From contig CAMYLR010000009.1 of assembly GCA_947259315.1 (NCBI GenBank), positions 1-64,000 of the forward strand: a DNA stretch of 64,000 nt. Reading direction: 5' to 3'. Position numbers and translations under genes: made by a program. The notes under the pieces were generated by a model. That model did not search any database, was not told the DNA's origin, and was given only the letters and a program-made list of their open reading frames with translations. This stretch comes from an uncultured Gemmatimonadales bacterium. Lineage in GTDB: Bacteria > Gemmatimonadota > Gemmatimonadetes > JACCXV01 > JAHWKZ01. Positions 17,121 through 25,620 of this stretch are shown one piece after another (positions within the stretch are counted from its first letter, which is position 1; each line of letters opens with the position of its first letter).

Positions 17121-17756
17121 GTGGTTCGCATCTTGATGGGTATCGTCGTGGTCGTCCTTGTTAGTAGCGGGATTAGTGGATGCGAAACAAGGGATGAACA
17201 AACGCCCAGCGTCGCCAGCGAGTCAATGGAAGGTCCGATGACGGAAGAGGACCGTGCCCCGGGCCCTGCCGAGCAACCACAACCAGAGGAACCATCCCCC
17301 TCGAAGGTTGATCAGGAGCCGACGACAGAGGAAGTCGCAGACGTGACCCGGCAGCCGCGGCCCGAGAACACGGACCGCGCCGATGGTGGTGACGATACCG
17401 CTGGTGAGCGCGAGCCCGCCTCTGAGGACGAGGCGATGGCCCCAGCTCCTACCGAACCAGCCGGCGATTGTGCAGCGATCTCCCAGGCGTTAGTCGACCA
17501 GGGGCGAGAGCTTTTCGCTGGCAAGGGGAACTGCGCCGCATGTCATGGAGCCGGTGGCGAGGGCGGACCTGTCGGGCCTGACTTGACGGATGAGCAATGG
17601 ATCAACGCGGACGGGACTCTCGGTTCTATCGCGGATGTCGTGCGCTCCGGCGTGACGGAGCCTAAAGAGTTCCCCGCCCCGATGCCCCCCCTGGGGGGCG
17701 CTGCTCTGAGCCCGGAAGAGGTGTGCGCCGTCGCTGCGTATGTGCACTCACTCTAG
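17121..17756 (+). CDS. Cytochrome c lipoprotein
   Basis: A 211-residue protein with an exported N-terminus ILMGIVVVVLVSSGISGCET (lipobox SGC), a disordered acidic/proline linker of about 100 residues (PGPAEQPQPEEPSPSKVDQ...), and a C-terminal class I cytochrome c domain with one heme motif, CAACH, in GKGNCAACHGAGGEGGPVGPDLTDEQW. MPPLGGAALSPEEVCAVAAYVHSL provides the likely Met ligand and final helix. It starts at GTG 17121 after GAGAGGTGG. The long linker suggests a membrane-tethered carrier reaching across the periplasm. Confidence 0.88.
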   Translation: MVRILMGIVVVVLVSSGISGCETRDEQTPSVASESMEGPMTEEDRAPGPAEQPQPEEPSPSKVDQEPTTEEVADVTRQPRPENTDRADGGDDTAGEREPASEDEAMAPAPTEPAGDCAAISQALVDQGRELFAGKGNCAACHGAGGEGGPVGPDLTDEQWINADGTLGSIADVVRSGVTEPKEFPAPMPPLGGAALSPEEVCAVAAYVHSL

Positions 17757-17821
17757 CCCGCGGTGTTTGACATCCCTGCATTGACTGCAAAGCCACAATA
17801 TCCCAACTAACGCGTTGACTG

Positions 17822-18856
17822 ATGCAGATTGAGGACCAAGCAATCGGTCGCAAGACGACTCGGCTGACGGATCGGCTGGCCCTACACGGCCTCGACTACG
17901 CCATCCCGACCGTGGCGACACGGCTACCGTACTTCCTGGGCGCGATGACACTAACCGCTATTGTCATCCTGGCCGCTACGGGTGCATACCTGGCCCAGTT
18001 CTACCAGCCGTCCCCCTTCGGGGCGCATGCTAGTGTCGTATACATCATCGAAGTCGCCCCGTTTGGCGACCTCGCCCGCAACCTCCATTGGTGGGCCGCC
18101 AACGCTGTAGTAGCGTCCATTCTCCTCCACCTTACGTGGGTATTCTATCGCGGCTCGTACCGCGTACCTCGTGAGTTGACGTGGTGGGTTGGGGTGGGAA
18201 TGCTGGGGTGCCTGTTCCTGCTCTTTTTTACTGGCACCACCTTGCCAAACGACCAAGAGGGATTCGAGGCTCTGGCCCATAACCTCGCGGCTGCCGAGTG
18301 GATGGGGCCGCTCGGGGTGGTCCTGACGCACGCGTTCACGCGCAGCACCCCGCTACTGGCACGACTCTATGCCCTTCATATCTCGGTCCTCCCGCTGGCG
18401 CTCTTCGCGCTACTAGGAGTCCATCTGTACCTCATCCGGTACCTGGGCATCCACACGCACCCTGGTGAAGAGCGCCACGGGGCGACATTCCGCAAGCATT
18501 TGCAGCGAATGACTGCCTATGGCCTCTGGCTTGTGGCAGGCCTGATTGTGGTGAGTCTCGTCTGGCCACGCGAGCTGGGGTATCCGGCGGTGGCGGGAGC
18601 AGAGGTGACCAAGCCGCCACTGCCGTTTCTGTGGCTGGTGGCACTCGAGAACCAGTGGGGCATCACAGCCCTGGCGCTCAGTATGCCGGTGATCTTTCTG
18701 ATGTTGGCTGCTCTACCACTAGTGGACAGGCGGGCTGTCGACTCGCGGCGTGGTATGCGCTGGCGGGCAGGTGGGGCACTGCTCGCCTGGACCGTGTTGA
18801 TCGCACTCACGCTGATCGCCGCGCTCGTGCCGCAGCAGCAACACCTCGGGATGTAG
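17822..18856 (+). CDS. Cytochrome b6-type membrane subunit
   Basis: A 344-residue diheme cytochrome b. Four heme-ligand histidines are at 89 and 103 (ARNLHWWAANAVVASILLHLTW) and at 186 and 201 (LYALHISVLPLALFALLGVHLYL). The spacing of the second pair, 14 intervening residues, is that of b6 rather than mitochondrial b. The N-terminal four-helix part is followed by about three further helices (LWLVAGLIVVSLVW, TALALSMPVIFLMLAALPLV, LLAWTVLIALTLIAALV), so it is a b6 plus subunit-IV-like fusion without a clear PEWY motif. No Rieske gene is adjacent; one lies at 48260. It probably oxidises quinol and passes electrons to the neighbouring cytochromes c. Confidence 0.88.
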   Translation: MQIEDQAIGRKTTRLTDRLALHGLDYAIPTVATRLPYFLGAMTLTAIVILAATGAYLAQFYQPSPFGAHASVVYIIEVAPFGDLARNLHWWAANAVVASILLHLTWVFYRGSYRVPRELTWWVGVGMLGCLFLLFFTGTTLPNDQEGFEALAHNLAAAEWMGPLGVVLTHAFTRSTPLLARLYALHISVLPLALFALLGVHLYLIRYLGIHTHPGEERHGATFRKHLQRMTAYGLWLVAGLIVVSLVWPRELGYPAVAGAEVTKPPLPFLWLVALENQWGITALALSMPVIFLMLAALPLVDRRAVDSRRGMRWRAGGALLAWTVLIALTLIAALVPQQQHLGM

Positions 18857-18864
18857 AAAGTGAG

Positions 18865-19386
18865 ATGATGCGAAAACGTAGTGGTGTGCTAGTGGTCATC
18901 GTGACGATGGCGTTCCTAGTGGTCGGGCAGTCATCCGCCAGTGGCCACGGGGCTGCGATCAGGCTCGCAGCAACGGTCGTCACGGCCGGGGACTCGTTAG
19001 CGCTCACCGGCGAAGGACTAGGTGAAAGCGCCGATATCACGTTGGTGCTCGAAAGCGCCTCGTTTGAGACCGTCCTGGCGGCCGTTCGAGGTGACGACCA
19101 CGGCCGCTTCGCGACCGTCGTCCGGATACCCCCGGAGGCACCGCCCGGCGCGTATCGCGTGGTGGCCACCGCCGGCGACGACACCGCGACCGCCGACCTC
19201 GTGGTGACTCGCGCAACAGCCGATGAGAAGGAACTTTCGGATCCCGGGCAGCAAACGTTGGATGGGGCGAGAGCGGACGCGCTCGAGCTCGACCGCCGAC
19301 GCCTGCCTGGCGAAGCAGGCTTGGCCTGGGGAGTGGCTCTGTTGCTGGTGGTGCTGGGCCTCTGGCTGAGCCGGAAAAGAGAATAG
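18865..19386 (+). CDS. Exported Ig-like domain protein with C-terminal TM
   Basis: A 173-residue protein with signal GVLVVIVTMAFLVVGQSSASG, one beta-sandwich domain (IRLAATVVTAGDSLALTGEGLGESADITLVLES...ATADLVVTRA) and a C-terminal membrane anchor AWGVALLLVVLGLWLSRKRE. The pattern resembles IPT/CopC-like domains, but I see no conserved copper ligands. The ORF track starts far upstream inside the cytochrome b gene; tandem ATGs at 18865 and 18868 follow GTGAG. It is eight bases after cytochrome b and is the last gene of the respiratory cluster. Confidence 0.62.
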   Translation: MMRKRSGVLVVIVTMAFLVVGQSSASGHGAAIRLAATVVTAGDSLALTGEGLGESADITLVLESASFETVLAAVRGDDHGRFATVVRIPPEAPPGAYRVVATAGDDTATADLVVTRATADEKELSDPGQQTLDGARADALELDRRRLPGEAGLAWGVALLLVVLGLWLSRKRE

Positions 19387-19414
19387 AACCCCACGGGCAC
19401 TCAGGAATAAGAGG

Positions 19415-19678
19415 ATGACCGGATTCCATGGATCACACAGCGCGGTATCGCACACCCGCGCCCTAGCGATCACGGGGTGGCTCACGGGCATCTACTTCGT
19501 CGTCGAGCTCGGGATCGGGGTCTGGACAGGTTCCGTTGCCGTGATTTCCGACGCCTTTCACACGTTCTCTGCCGTTGGCGGTGTGCTCATCGCGCTGGTG
19601 GCAGGCCGGATCGCCGCACGTCCGGCAAGCACGACGCAGGATCGCGGCCTGAGCACGGGCGGGTGCCCGAGTGCCTGA
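19415..19678 (+). pseudogene. Truncated cation-diffusion-facilitator transporter
   Basis: Only the N-terminus of a CDF (CzcD/ZitB-like) metal transporter is present: TRALAITGWLTGIYFVVELGIGVWTGSVAVISDAFHTFSAVGGVLIALVAGRIAARPA covers TM1 and TM2, with the DAFHTF segment that normally holds metal ligands. After ARPA the homology stops and the frame ends 20 residues later, directly against the convergent beta-barrel gene. Full CDF proteins are near 300 residues, so about three quarters is missing. This looks like a deletion remnant; an 87-residue protein would not transport. Confidence 0.75.
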
Positions 19679-19680
19679 CC

Positions 19681-20982
19681 TCAAAAACTGTACTTCAACC
19701 GAACGTGCAGTCGGCTGTTGTCGTCGAAGTCTCCAAAGAATGTGTCTTGTCGCCCACCGAGCAGGTCCAGGTCTATCAAGAGCTCGGCGCCGTCTGCGAA
19801 CGACCACCTACCACCCGGTTGTACGTACCAATTCCGGGTCCCGACGTTGTACACGCCTTCGACTTTCACCAAGCTGAAAGGACCCAGCTCGAGATCTACC
19901 TTCCCGAGCAACGATCTGCGAAAGACGTGGTTCAAGTCGGTGTCACGGAGCGTCGAGTGCCGGTCCGGAACCTGCACTTCGTGACTCCACTCCAACAGAA
20001 CGAACAGATCGCGGTCCCCGACCAAGTCGTTGAGGGTATAATCGCCTCCGACTACATAGTGTAGGTACGGATCATCGATCGCCGGGTCGGTCCCACTCCA
20101 GTCCGATGTCAGGTAGTAGGCCCCCTCGCCATGCACGCCTACTGAACCCAACGTCGTGGCGAAATCCGCCCCAATCGCGCGACGGCGGTGATACCGCGGC
20201 TCAACCAGGATCCGGGCCGCGGAAAGGGTCGAGTCAACGGAAGTCTCGGTGTGCAGGGCCGGCAGATCGTCGAGTCCGTCGAACCAACTCAGCGAAACGT
20301 CCCAGCTGCCGAGAATTCCAGTGACCCGTAGCGCGTATTGAAATCGGTCGAAGCCCTGGTCGGGCAATACGTCGTCCGCAAACTCGTAAGAGGCTCTGAC
20401 AAAGGGCGGACCTAATGCGGGAAAGGAGGGGTTCGGCACCGTCGCCGGCAGATCAGGCCACCACCTTGATTCGGAGTCCGGCAGGACGCTGGCCCGGAAA
20501 GAAGGCGCCAACACCGCCTCGACAGACCAGTCGCCCGAGTAGTACGTCACCAACCCCGAGAGGAGACCGAGCTGTTCGTCGTCGGTATCCAGGATATCCG
20601 AGAAATCCCAAGCCGTCAGGTTGTCGGTTGGGTTTACCGCGTCCGCACGTCCCCACGCGAAGATCTGACGACCGAGCCGCAGATCGACAGGGCCTAAATA
20701 GAGATCGACGTACGCTTCGTCCAAGGACCAACGGTTTCGCGACCAGTCAGCCTGATCCAAGCGGAACTCCACGGCCGAAAAAAAGTGGGCCGCCTCCCCT
20801 GCGTCATGGCTTGCCTCGGCCTGCAGGATAAGCTGATTTCGCCCGTTGATCCGCGCACCATCCGTTCCCTCGAAGTAAGTCAGGTTGTCGTACTCGACGA
20901 ACCCTCCCAAGCGCGTCTGCGCCGACACCCACGAAGGGGTCCCCGCAAAAAAGACAAGCGCGCCAAACAACAGCGACCGCAT
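19681..20982 (-). CDS. DUF1302-like outer-membrane beta-barrel protein
   Basis: A 433-residue outer-membrane protein: signal LLFGALVFFAGTPSWVSAQ, then LGGFVEYDNLTYFEG and many alternating strands, ending LHVRLKYSF with a terminal Phe as recognised by the BAM machinery. The segment VDLRLGRQIFAWGRADAVNPTDNLTAWDFSD matches barrels that accompany MMPL-type RND exporters (DUF1302/alginate-export-like). It is the last gene of the M50-RND-LolA-barrel operon, three bases after the LolA-like gene. It probably gives the exporter system an outer-membrane partner. Confidence 0.75.
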   Translation of the reverse strand: MRSLLFGALVFFAGTPSWVSAQTRLGGFVEYDNLTYFEGTDGARINGRNQLILQAEASHDAGEAAHFFSAVEFRLDQADWSRNRWSLDEAYVDLYLGPVDLRLGRQIFAWGRADAVNPTDNLTAWDFSDILDTDDEQLGLLSGLVTYYSGDWSVEAVLAPSFRASVLPDSESRWWPDLPATVPNPSFPALGPPFVRASYEFADDVLPDQGFDRFQYALRVTGILGSWDVSLSWFDGLDDLPALHTETSVDSTLSAARILVEPRYHRRRAIGADFATTLGSVGVHGEGAYYLTSDWSGTDPAIDDPYLHYVVGGDYTLNDLVGDRDLFVLLEWSHEVQVPDRHSTLRDTDLNHVFRRSLLGKVDLELGPFSLVKVEGVYNVGTRNWYVQPGGRWSFADGAELLIDLDLLGGRQDTFFGDFDDNSRLHVRLKYSF

Positions 20983-20985
20983 GCG

Positions 20986-21777
20986 TCACCTGCGCCTCAG
21001 GTATCGCTGAGTGAAATACTCCTCGGGCACGCCTTCGTCGATATGGTAGCTGGAGATCTCGAGCACCGTACGGCTGCCCCCGAGTATGTCCTCCATCGTC
21101 AAGCGGTAGGCGCGCCATTTGTCCGTCCCTGGGACCGGACGCACATCTTCTGCGTTGAGCCGCTTCAAGAACGTGCCATCGCGCCCGTAGAACTCGGATC
21201 TGCGCATCACACCGTTCTTCTTGTCGATCCAGAGCTGCCGGCCGCCGTAAGCGGTCTCTTCGATCTTCTTAGGATCCGTCGGAGTCGCCTCTACCACCCA
21301 GGTCTCCGACTTTTCCACAATCTCCGATCCGGCCAACCGGTACTCGTAGGAATCCAGCCTCTCCGGCTCCAGGTCCTCGAATGAGAAGTCAGTGCCGACG
21401 AAGCTGTCCCGCTTGTCAGCGCCGGCGATGCGCCGTGTCTTTCTGAGGGCTGGCAGATAGAGCCAGTTGTCGTCTTCGCGACCCAGATTCTCGATCGAGA
21501 GAAAACCGGTGCCCTCCACGTCGGCCGGCGATTGGAAACGTATGAGTTGCATCTGCGTGTCATCGCTGCGCGTCTTTGTCCACATGACGATGTCGCGCTC
21601 CCGAGTCCCGCCGCGGGCGCTGATGATCGTCATCCGGATCTCCGCCTCGGTGTCCTGGGTGCGATCCTGCATCTTATGAGTTTCCATCACTTCCCTGCCA
21701 GTCGGCGGGACCTGGGCGATCGCCGGGGCGGCCAGCAGCGGAACTGCGAGACCAAAAAGAGCGAGTTGCTTCTTCAT
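20986..21777 (-). CDS. Outer-membrane lipoprotein-sorting (LolA-like) protein
   Basis: A 263-residue periplasmic protein with signal LALFGLAVPLLAAPAIAQ. The half-barrel LolA-like fold is suggested by RERDIVMWTKTRSDDTQMQLIRFQSPADVEGTGFLSIENLGREDDNWLYLPALRKTRRI, a signature of the LolA-like family paired with RND exporters. The track frame runs upstream to 22317 inside the RND gene; the true ATG at 21777 has GGGGAGGTGAT before it and overlaps the RND stop (ATGA). It may carry the lipidic or lipoprotein cargo released by the exporter. Confidence 0.85.
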   Translation of the reverse strand: MKKQLALFGLAVPLLAAPAIAQVPPTGREVMETHKMQDRTQDTEAEIRMTIISARGGTRERDIVMWTKTRSDDTQMQLIRFQSPADVEGTGFLSIENLGREDDNWLYLPALRKTRRIAGADKRDSFVGTDFSFEDLEPERLDSYEYRLAGSEIVEKSETWVVEATPTDPKKIEETAYGGRQLWIDKKNGVMRRSEFYGRDGTFLKRLNAEDVRPVPGTDKWRAYRLTMEDILGGSRTVLEISSYHIDEGVPEEYFTQRYLRRR

Positions 21778-24380
21778 ATCACCTCCCCTTGCCCGTTTGG
21801 CGCTTTGCGGGTCTCGATCCCGAGCAAAGCAGGCAGCAACACCAGAGCCAGGGCGGCCGCGATCAGCATGCTTCCGGCCACCATCCAACCGATGTGAATC
21901 ACGGGCCAGAAACTGGAGACGAGCAACACGAGAAAACCTGTTGCCACGGCAAGCGAGTTGAACACAATGGCCCGCCCCGACGTAACTATGGTCTCCCGAA
22001 CCGCCGCGTCTACGGATCCGCCCTTCGCATGCGCCGTCTCGTACCGCCACAGGAAATGCACGCTGTAGTCGATACCAATACCCAGAACGATACTGGCGAT
22101 GAGTGCCGTGACGGCGTCGAGGAAAATCCCGAAGGCAGCCAACAGGGCAAAGACCATGAGAATCGTTACCACGAGCGGGAGCAAACCGAACAGCCCCCGC
22201 CGCACAGAGCCGAAAATCAAGACCAACAAAATGGCGATGACGACCAAAGCCAGACCCAAACTCTTGAGCTGGCTCGGGATGATCAGGTCGTCGGCCACGA
22301 TGCACAGATTGGAGCACCCGGCGAAGGAGACATCAGCGTCGGGAGCGAACTCCCGCTGGGCAAAATCGATCGCGGTCTGCCGTACTTCCCTGAGATGCGG
22401 GGTGTGGTCGGTTCGGATCTGGGCGACAACGTTGGCCTTGCTGTAGTCGAAGTTGGCCAACTTGAGGATATCGTCGCCACCAGCGTTCTCGTACAGCAAC
22501 AAGTACTGGGCAATCAGATCACGCCCGTTGACGTTAACCTCGCGTTCGATCTCAATCTCCATGCCGTCGACCTCTTGCCAGTCCGTCTCGAGCACCTGCT
22601 CTCGTTCGAACGGGATCCGGTTGAATGCGGGATCAGCGTTGTTCATCACGTAGTGGATCCGTCGGACGTAGTCTGCGAGCGAGGTCGTGTAGCCGACCAG
22701 AACCCGCGCCTCGAGCGAGTCCTGGAGCGCTGCCATCTTGCTCAGGACCTCGGGCTCCTTGAGGCCGTCCGGCCTTCCCGTGTCGATCACGACGTTAAGG
22801 ACCTCGGTCCCGCCGAACCTCTCGTTGATCAACTCGCTGGCTTGGACGATTTTGCTCCGCGTCTTGAAGTATCCGACCATCCTGCTCCCGACTTGGATGC
22901 GCGGGAGCATCAGGGCCGCAACCGCAGACGCCGCCACCGTGGCGATCACTACCCAGCGCCGGTGCTGAATCGCGATTTGGCCGATACGCTCGAGGAACTG
23001 AGTAACTCGACCGCCGGCCGTCACGAGGGAACGACCGTGGGGTGGTTCCATCAGTTTCAGCATGGCCGGGATAAAGGTCAGCGAGAAGATCAACGCCGCG
23101 AGTACGCCGACCGAGGTAAAAATTCCGAAGTCGCGGATCGACGCCACACTGGAGATGGCTAACGACCCAAAACCCGCCATGTCGGTCAACGAGGTGAAGA
23201 TCACCGGAGCGCCCATCGCCCTCATCGTCGCAACGATCGCCTGATCACGATCCCGATGCCGAGCCCACTTGAGCTGATACTCAGTAATCACGTGAATGCC
23301 ATCGGCGATCCCAATGGCAACGAGGATGATCGGCATGACCGAGGTCATTAGCGTCAGCGGCCGCCCGACCATCGCCATAACGCCCAGGGTCCACACAATC
23401 GAGACCAGCACCACTGCGAGGGGGATCAGCGCGCCCTTGATCGTCCGAAACGCAAACCACATCACAACGATCACCAGCACGATCACAAGCGGCATAAGGC
23501 GCGCCAGGTCGCCGCCCATGTACTTGGTGGTGTAAACGTTTACCATCGGTACGCCCGCCAGGTGGACCTCCTCCGGTCCCTCGTACGGCGACGCGAGTGC
23601 CTCGAGTTCCCGGAAGAGAGCGTGTGCGAGGTCGATGTGGTCGTCGTAATAGAAGGACAGCTCGACGAGGATCACGGTGCCTGTGCTGTCTTCCGACACG
23701 AGACCGTTCACGAACATCTCGTTCTCGAATACGGTAGCCGTCAGCGCAGCCAGCTCGTCACCAGACTCGGGAACAGAGCTCATGGGCGGGTGAACATCGA
23801 GCCCGGATTCAGTCGCGGTGATATTGTCCACCTGCGCCAGGCTGATCACGTCGCTCACGGGCGAGAGTTTCAATCGGAGCTCGTCGACAAAGGTCCGAAA
23901 ACCCGCGTTCACGGAATCGATATCCGCTTCCTCGATAGCGATCCACAGGTTGTTCACGGGACCGCGGTCCGACGCGCCGAGGCCATCTTCGAGGATGCCC
24001 TGGATTGGTCTTTGGTACGGTGGTCCCAACCGATCCGCCCAAGCCTCGAGGCGCTGGGCGTCACGATCGGTCGCAACGGCTAGACCCCAGATCTCTTGGG
24101 TGAGGTCGCGGACTTTCGTTAGGGTACGCGGGTTGAAAACACCGTCTTCGTTCAACAGCGCGACCAGAATCAGCTCGCGGCTGTCGAACACCTGCTTTAT
24201 CTCGTGGTCTTGCGTGACCGCCGGATGACCCTCGGGGAAGAACGCCTCGATCGAGCTGTTCAGCTCGACGCGCCTTGCTTGCCAGCCGAGGAAGACTGTA
24301 AGCGTTGCGATGGCGGCGATGACCCACAGAGGGTGGGCGAGGATCAGACGGTAGAAGCGCTCGCTCACCACTCCGGCCAT
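21774..24380 (-). CDS. MMPL/SSD-type RND exporter
   Basis: An 868-residue RND superfamily protein with two repeats, each of one TM helix, a large periplasmic loop and five TM helices. The first membrane block includes MPLVIVLVIVVMWFAFRTIKGALIPLAVVLVSIVWTLGVMAMVG and GIADGIHVITEYQ; the second includes LLPLVVTILMVFALLAAFGIFLDAVTALIASIVLGIGIDYSVHFLWRYE, with the GxxxDY-type proton-relay residue. This is the MMPL/HpnN-like branch, exporting lipids or hydrophobic compounds, not the metal-exporting CusA branch found at 35259. It overlaps the M50 peptidase gene by 16 bases upstream and is ATGA-coupled to the LolA-like gene. Confidence 0.9.
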   Translation of the reverse strand: MAGVVSERFYRLILAHPLWVIAAIATLTVFLGWQARRVELNSSIEAFFPEGHPAVTQDHEIKQVFDSRELILVALLNEDGVFNPRTLTKVRDLTQEIWGLAVATDRDAQRLEAWADRLGPPYQRPIQGILEDGLGASDRGPVNNLWIAIEEADIDSVNAGFRTFVDELRLKLSPVSDVISLAQVDNITATESGLDVHPPMSSVPESGDELAALTATVFENEMFVNGLVSEDSTGTVILVELSFYYDDHIDLAHALFRELEALASPYEGPEEVHLAGVPMVNVYTTKYMGGDLARLMPLVIVLVIVVMWFAFRTIKGALIPLAVVLVSIVWTLGVMAMVGRPLTLMTSVMPIILVAIGIADGIHVITEYQLKWARHRDRDQAIVATMRAMGAPVIFTSLTDMAGFGSLAISSVASIRDFGIFTSVGVLAALIFSLTFIPAMLKLMEPPHGRSLVTAGGRVTQFLERIGQIAIQHRRWVVIATVAASAVAALMLPRIQVGSRMVGYFKTRSKIVQASELINERFGGTEVLNVVIDTGRPDGLKEPEVLSKMAALQDSLEARVLVGYTTSLADYVRRIHYVMNNADPAFNRIPFEREQVLETDWQEVDGMEIEIEREVNVNGRDLIAQYLLLYENAGGDDILKLANFDYSKANVVAQIRTDHTPHLREVRQTAIDFAQREFAPDADVSFAGCSNLCIVADDLIIPSQLKSLGLALVVIAILLVLIFGSVRRGLFGLLPLVVTILMVFALLAAFGIFLDAVTALIASIVLGIGIDYSVHFLWRYETAHAKGGSVDAAVRETIVTSGRAIVFNSLAVATGFLVLLVSSFWPVIHIGWMVAGSMLIAAALALVLLPALLGIETRKAPNGQGEVI

Positions 24381-25516
24381 GGCAGGACGATGCTGACAAA
24401 GAGCACGAGGGCGACCCAGGCAAGCACATGGCGGCTCCCATCAACGGTAAGGAGCTCGTTTCGCGCTGGCGGATGGTCTAAACCGACAACCGCCCACGCG
24501 ATCAGACCCCAGACGAGCCAGTGGTGGGAGTAGAGAAAACCCGTCACAAACATGAGGGTGAGAAAAGAAACCCCGAGCATGCGGGCGCGACGGCGGCCAA
24601 GAAGACTATAGGCGATATGCCCTCCGTCCAATTGGCCGATGGGTACCAAGTTCAGCGCTGTGACCAAGAGCCCCAGCCAACCGGCAAAAGCGATCGGGCC
24701 GAGTCGGACAGGTTCGAGGATGGATTCGCCACCGGCGAGCTGAAAGAGAACCGCGAAAAGAAAAGAAGAGGCGGGGACCATTCCATGCGCGGCGCCACGG
24801 GCCTCCGTGGCCGCCCCGAACAAGACTGCGACGACGGCGACAATGAAGCCAGCTAGAGGCCCGGCGATCGCAATGTCGAGGTACTGGCGGCGATCCTCAA
24901 CCGGTCCCTCCATTCGTATCAAGGCGCCGAATGTCCCAAGAAAAAACGGAGCAGGGATGAAGTACGGCAGGGTTACCGGGACACCACGACGCCTTGCCAC
25001 GAGGAGGTGCCCTAGCTCATGGATGCCCAGAATCGATAGTAGAGCGAGGGCGTAGGGTAGGCCCACAGCCCATCGACTCGGGGAGGCCAAAAGGTCGACT
25101 CCTTGATGAAGAGCGCCAGCCCATGTGGTCGTGACAAGCGTTCCAACGACCAGCAGGACGTTCAACATTTTGTTCTGGCGAAGCTGAGGTTGCCTCTTTG
25201 GAACTTGTCTCGCTACGACAACGACGTGGCCATCGCGCGCGTCTGTGAGCCACAGGTCGTAGCCGCGCTCGCGGCATTGCCGAGCGATGCCACGAAACTC
25301 TTCGGCGGTGTTGGGCATCGGTGTACCGTAGAAAAGAACCGCGGAGTCCCGGCCTTCCATGCCAGTTATGCGAATCAGTTTTCCAACGCAATCCTCGACC
25401 TGTTCAGCGACCCAGTATGCATCTCCAGCTCGTCGCTCCGTTGAACCGCAGCCGCTTCGACCAGTCACCGTACGGTGAACATCTGCTGGCAGGCCTGTTG
25501 TCAGCTTCTCCGACAT
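24365..25516 (-). CDS. Site-2 protease family (M50) membrane peptidase
   Basis: A 383-residue protein with a soluble N-terminal domain (about residues 1-115), then six or so membrane segments. The zinc motif HELGH is at 166-170 (LSILGIHELGHLLVARRRGVPV). The second metal-binding part is LVPIGQLDGGHIAYSLLG near residue 300. PYFIPAPFFLGTFGALIRMEGP is typical of the EGY1/YdjP-like branch. Intramembrane proteolysis commonly releases anti-sigma factors or signalling proteins; the substrate here is unknown. It is the first gene of the exporter operon. A 45-base module (25524-25568) ends about 8 bases before this ATG, so the transcript may be nearly leaderless. Confidence 0.87.
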   Translation of the reverse strand: MSEKLTTGLPADVHRTVTGRSGCGSTERRAGDAYWVAEQVEDCVGKLIRITGMEGRDSAVLFYGTPMPNTAEEFRGIARQCRERGYDLWLTDARDGHVVVVARQVPKRQPQLRQNKMLNVLLVVGTLVTTTWAGALHQGVDLLASPSRWAVGLPYALALLSILGIHELGHLLVARRRGVPVTLPYFIPAPFFLGTFGALIRMEGPVEDRRQYLDIAIAGPLAGFIVAVVAVLFGAATEARGAAHGMVPASSFLFAVLFQLAGGESILEPVRLGPIAFAGWLGLLVTALNLVPIGQLDGGHIAYSLLGRRRARMLGVSFLTLMFVTGFLYSHHWLVWGLIAWAVVGLDHPPARNELLTVDGSRHVLAWVALVLFVSIVLPWPEW

Positions 25517-25523
25517 ACCTCTA

Positions 25524-25568
25524 ATTTTGCGTTACGATGGATGAAGGCGCGGTGAGGGGATCATGAAA
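25524..25568 (-). promoter_or_regulatory. 11-bp-period TTCA promoter module, copy 1 (M50-RND operon)
   Basis: On the minus strand: TTTCA, N6, CCTCA, N6, CTTCA, then 12 bases and the -10-like hexamer CAAAAT. The three repeats start exactly 11 bases apart, as for OmpR/PhoB-family regulators. It lies between the M50 gene and the divergent response regulator gene at 25621, so it may also influence the latter. The transcription start would fall almost at the M50 ATG. Confidence 0.65.
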
Positions 25569-25620
25569 GGGGCTTCATGAAAGACCCGATCAGGATGTCA
25601 GCTATAGTTGGAGGGTCTGG

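Noticed and set aside
21789-23162. 457-codon plus-strand ORF
   Set aside because: Fully antisense to the RND exporter gene, which has complete family homology; the product is His/Asp/Arg-rich shadow translation.
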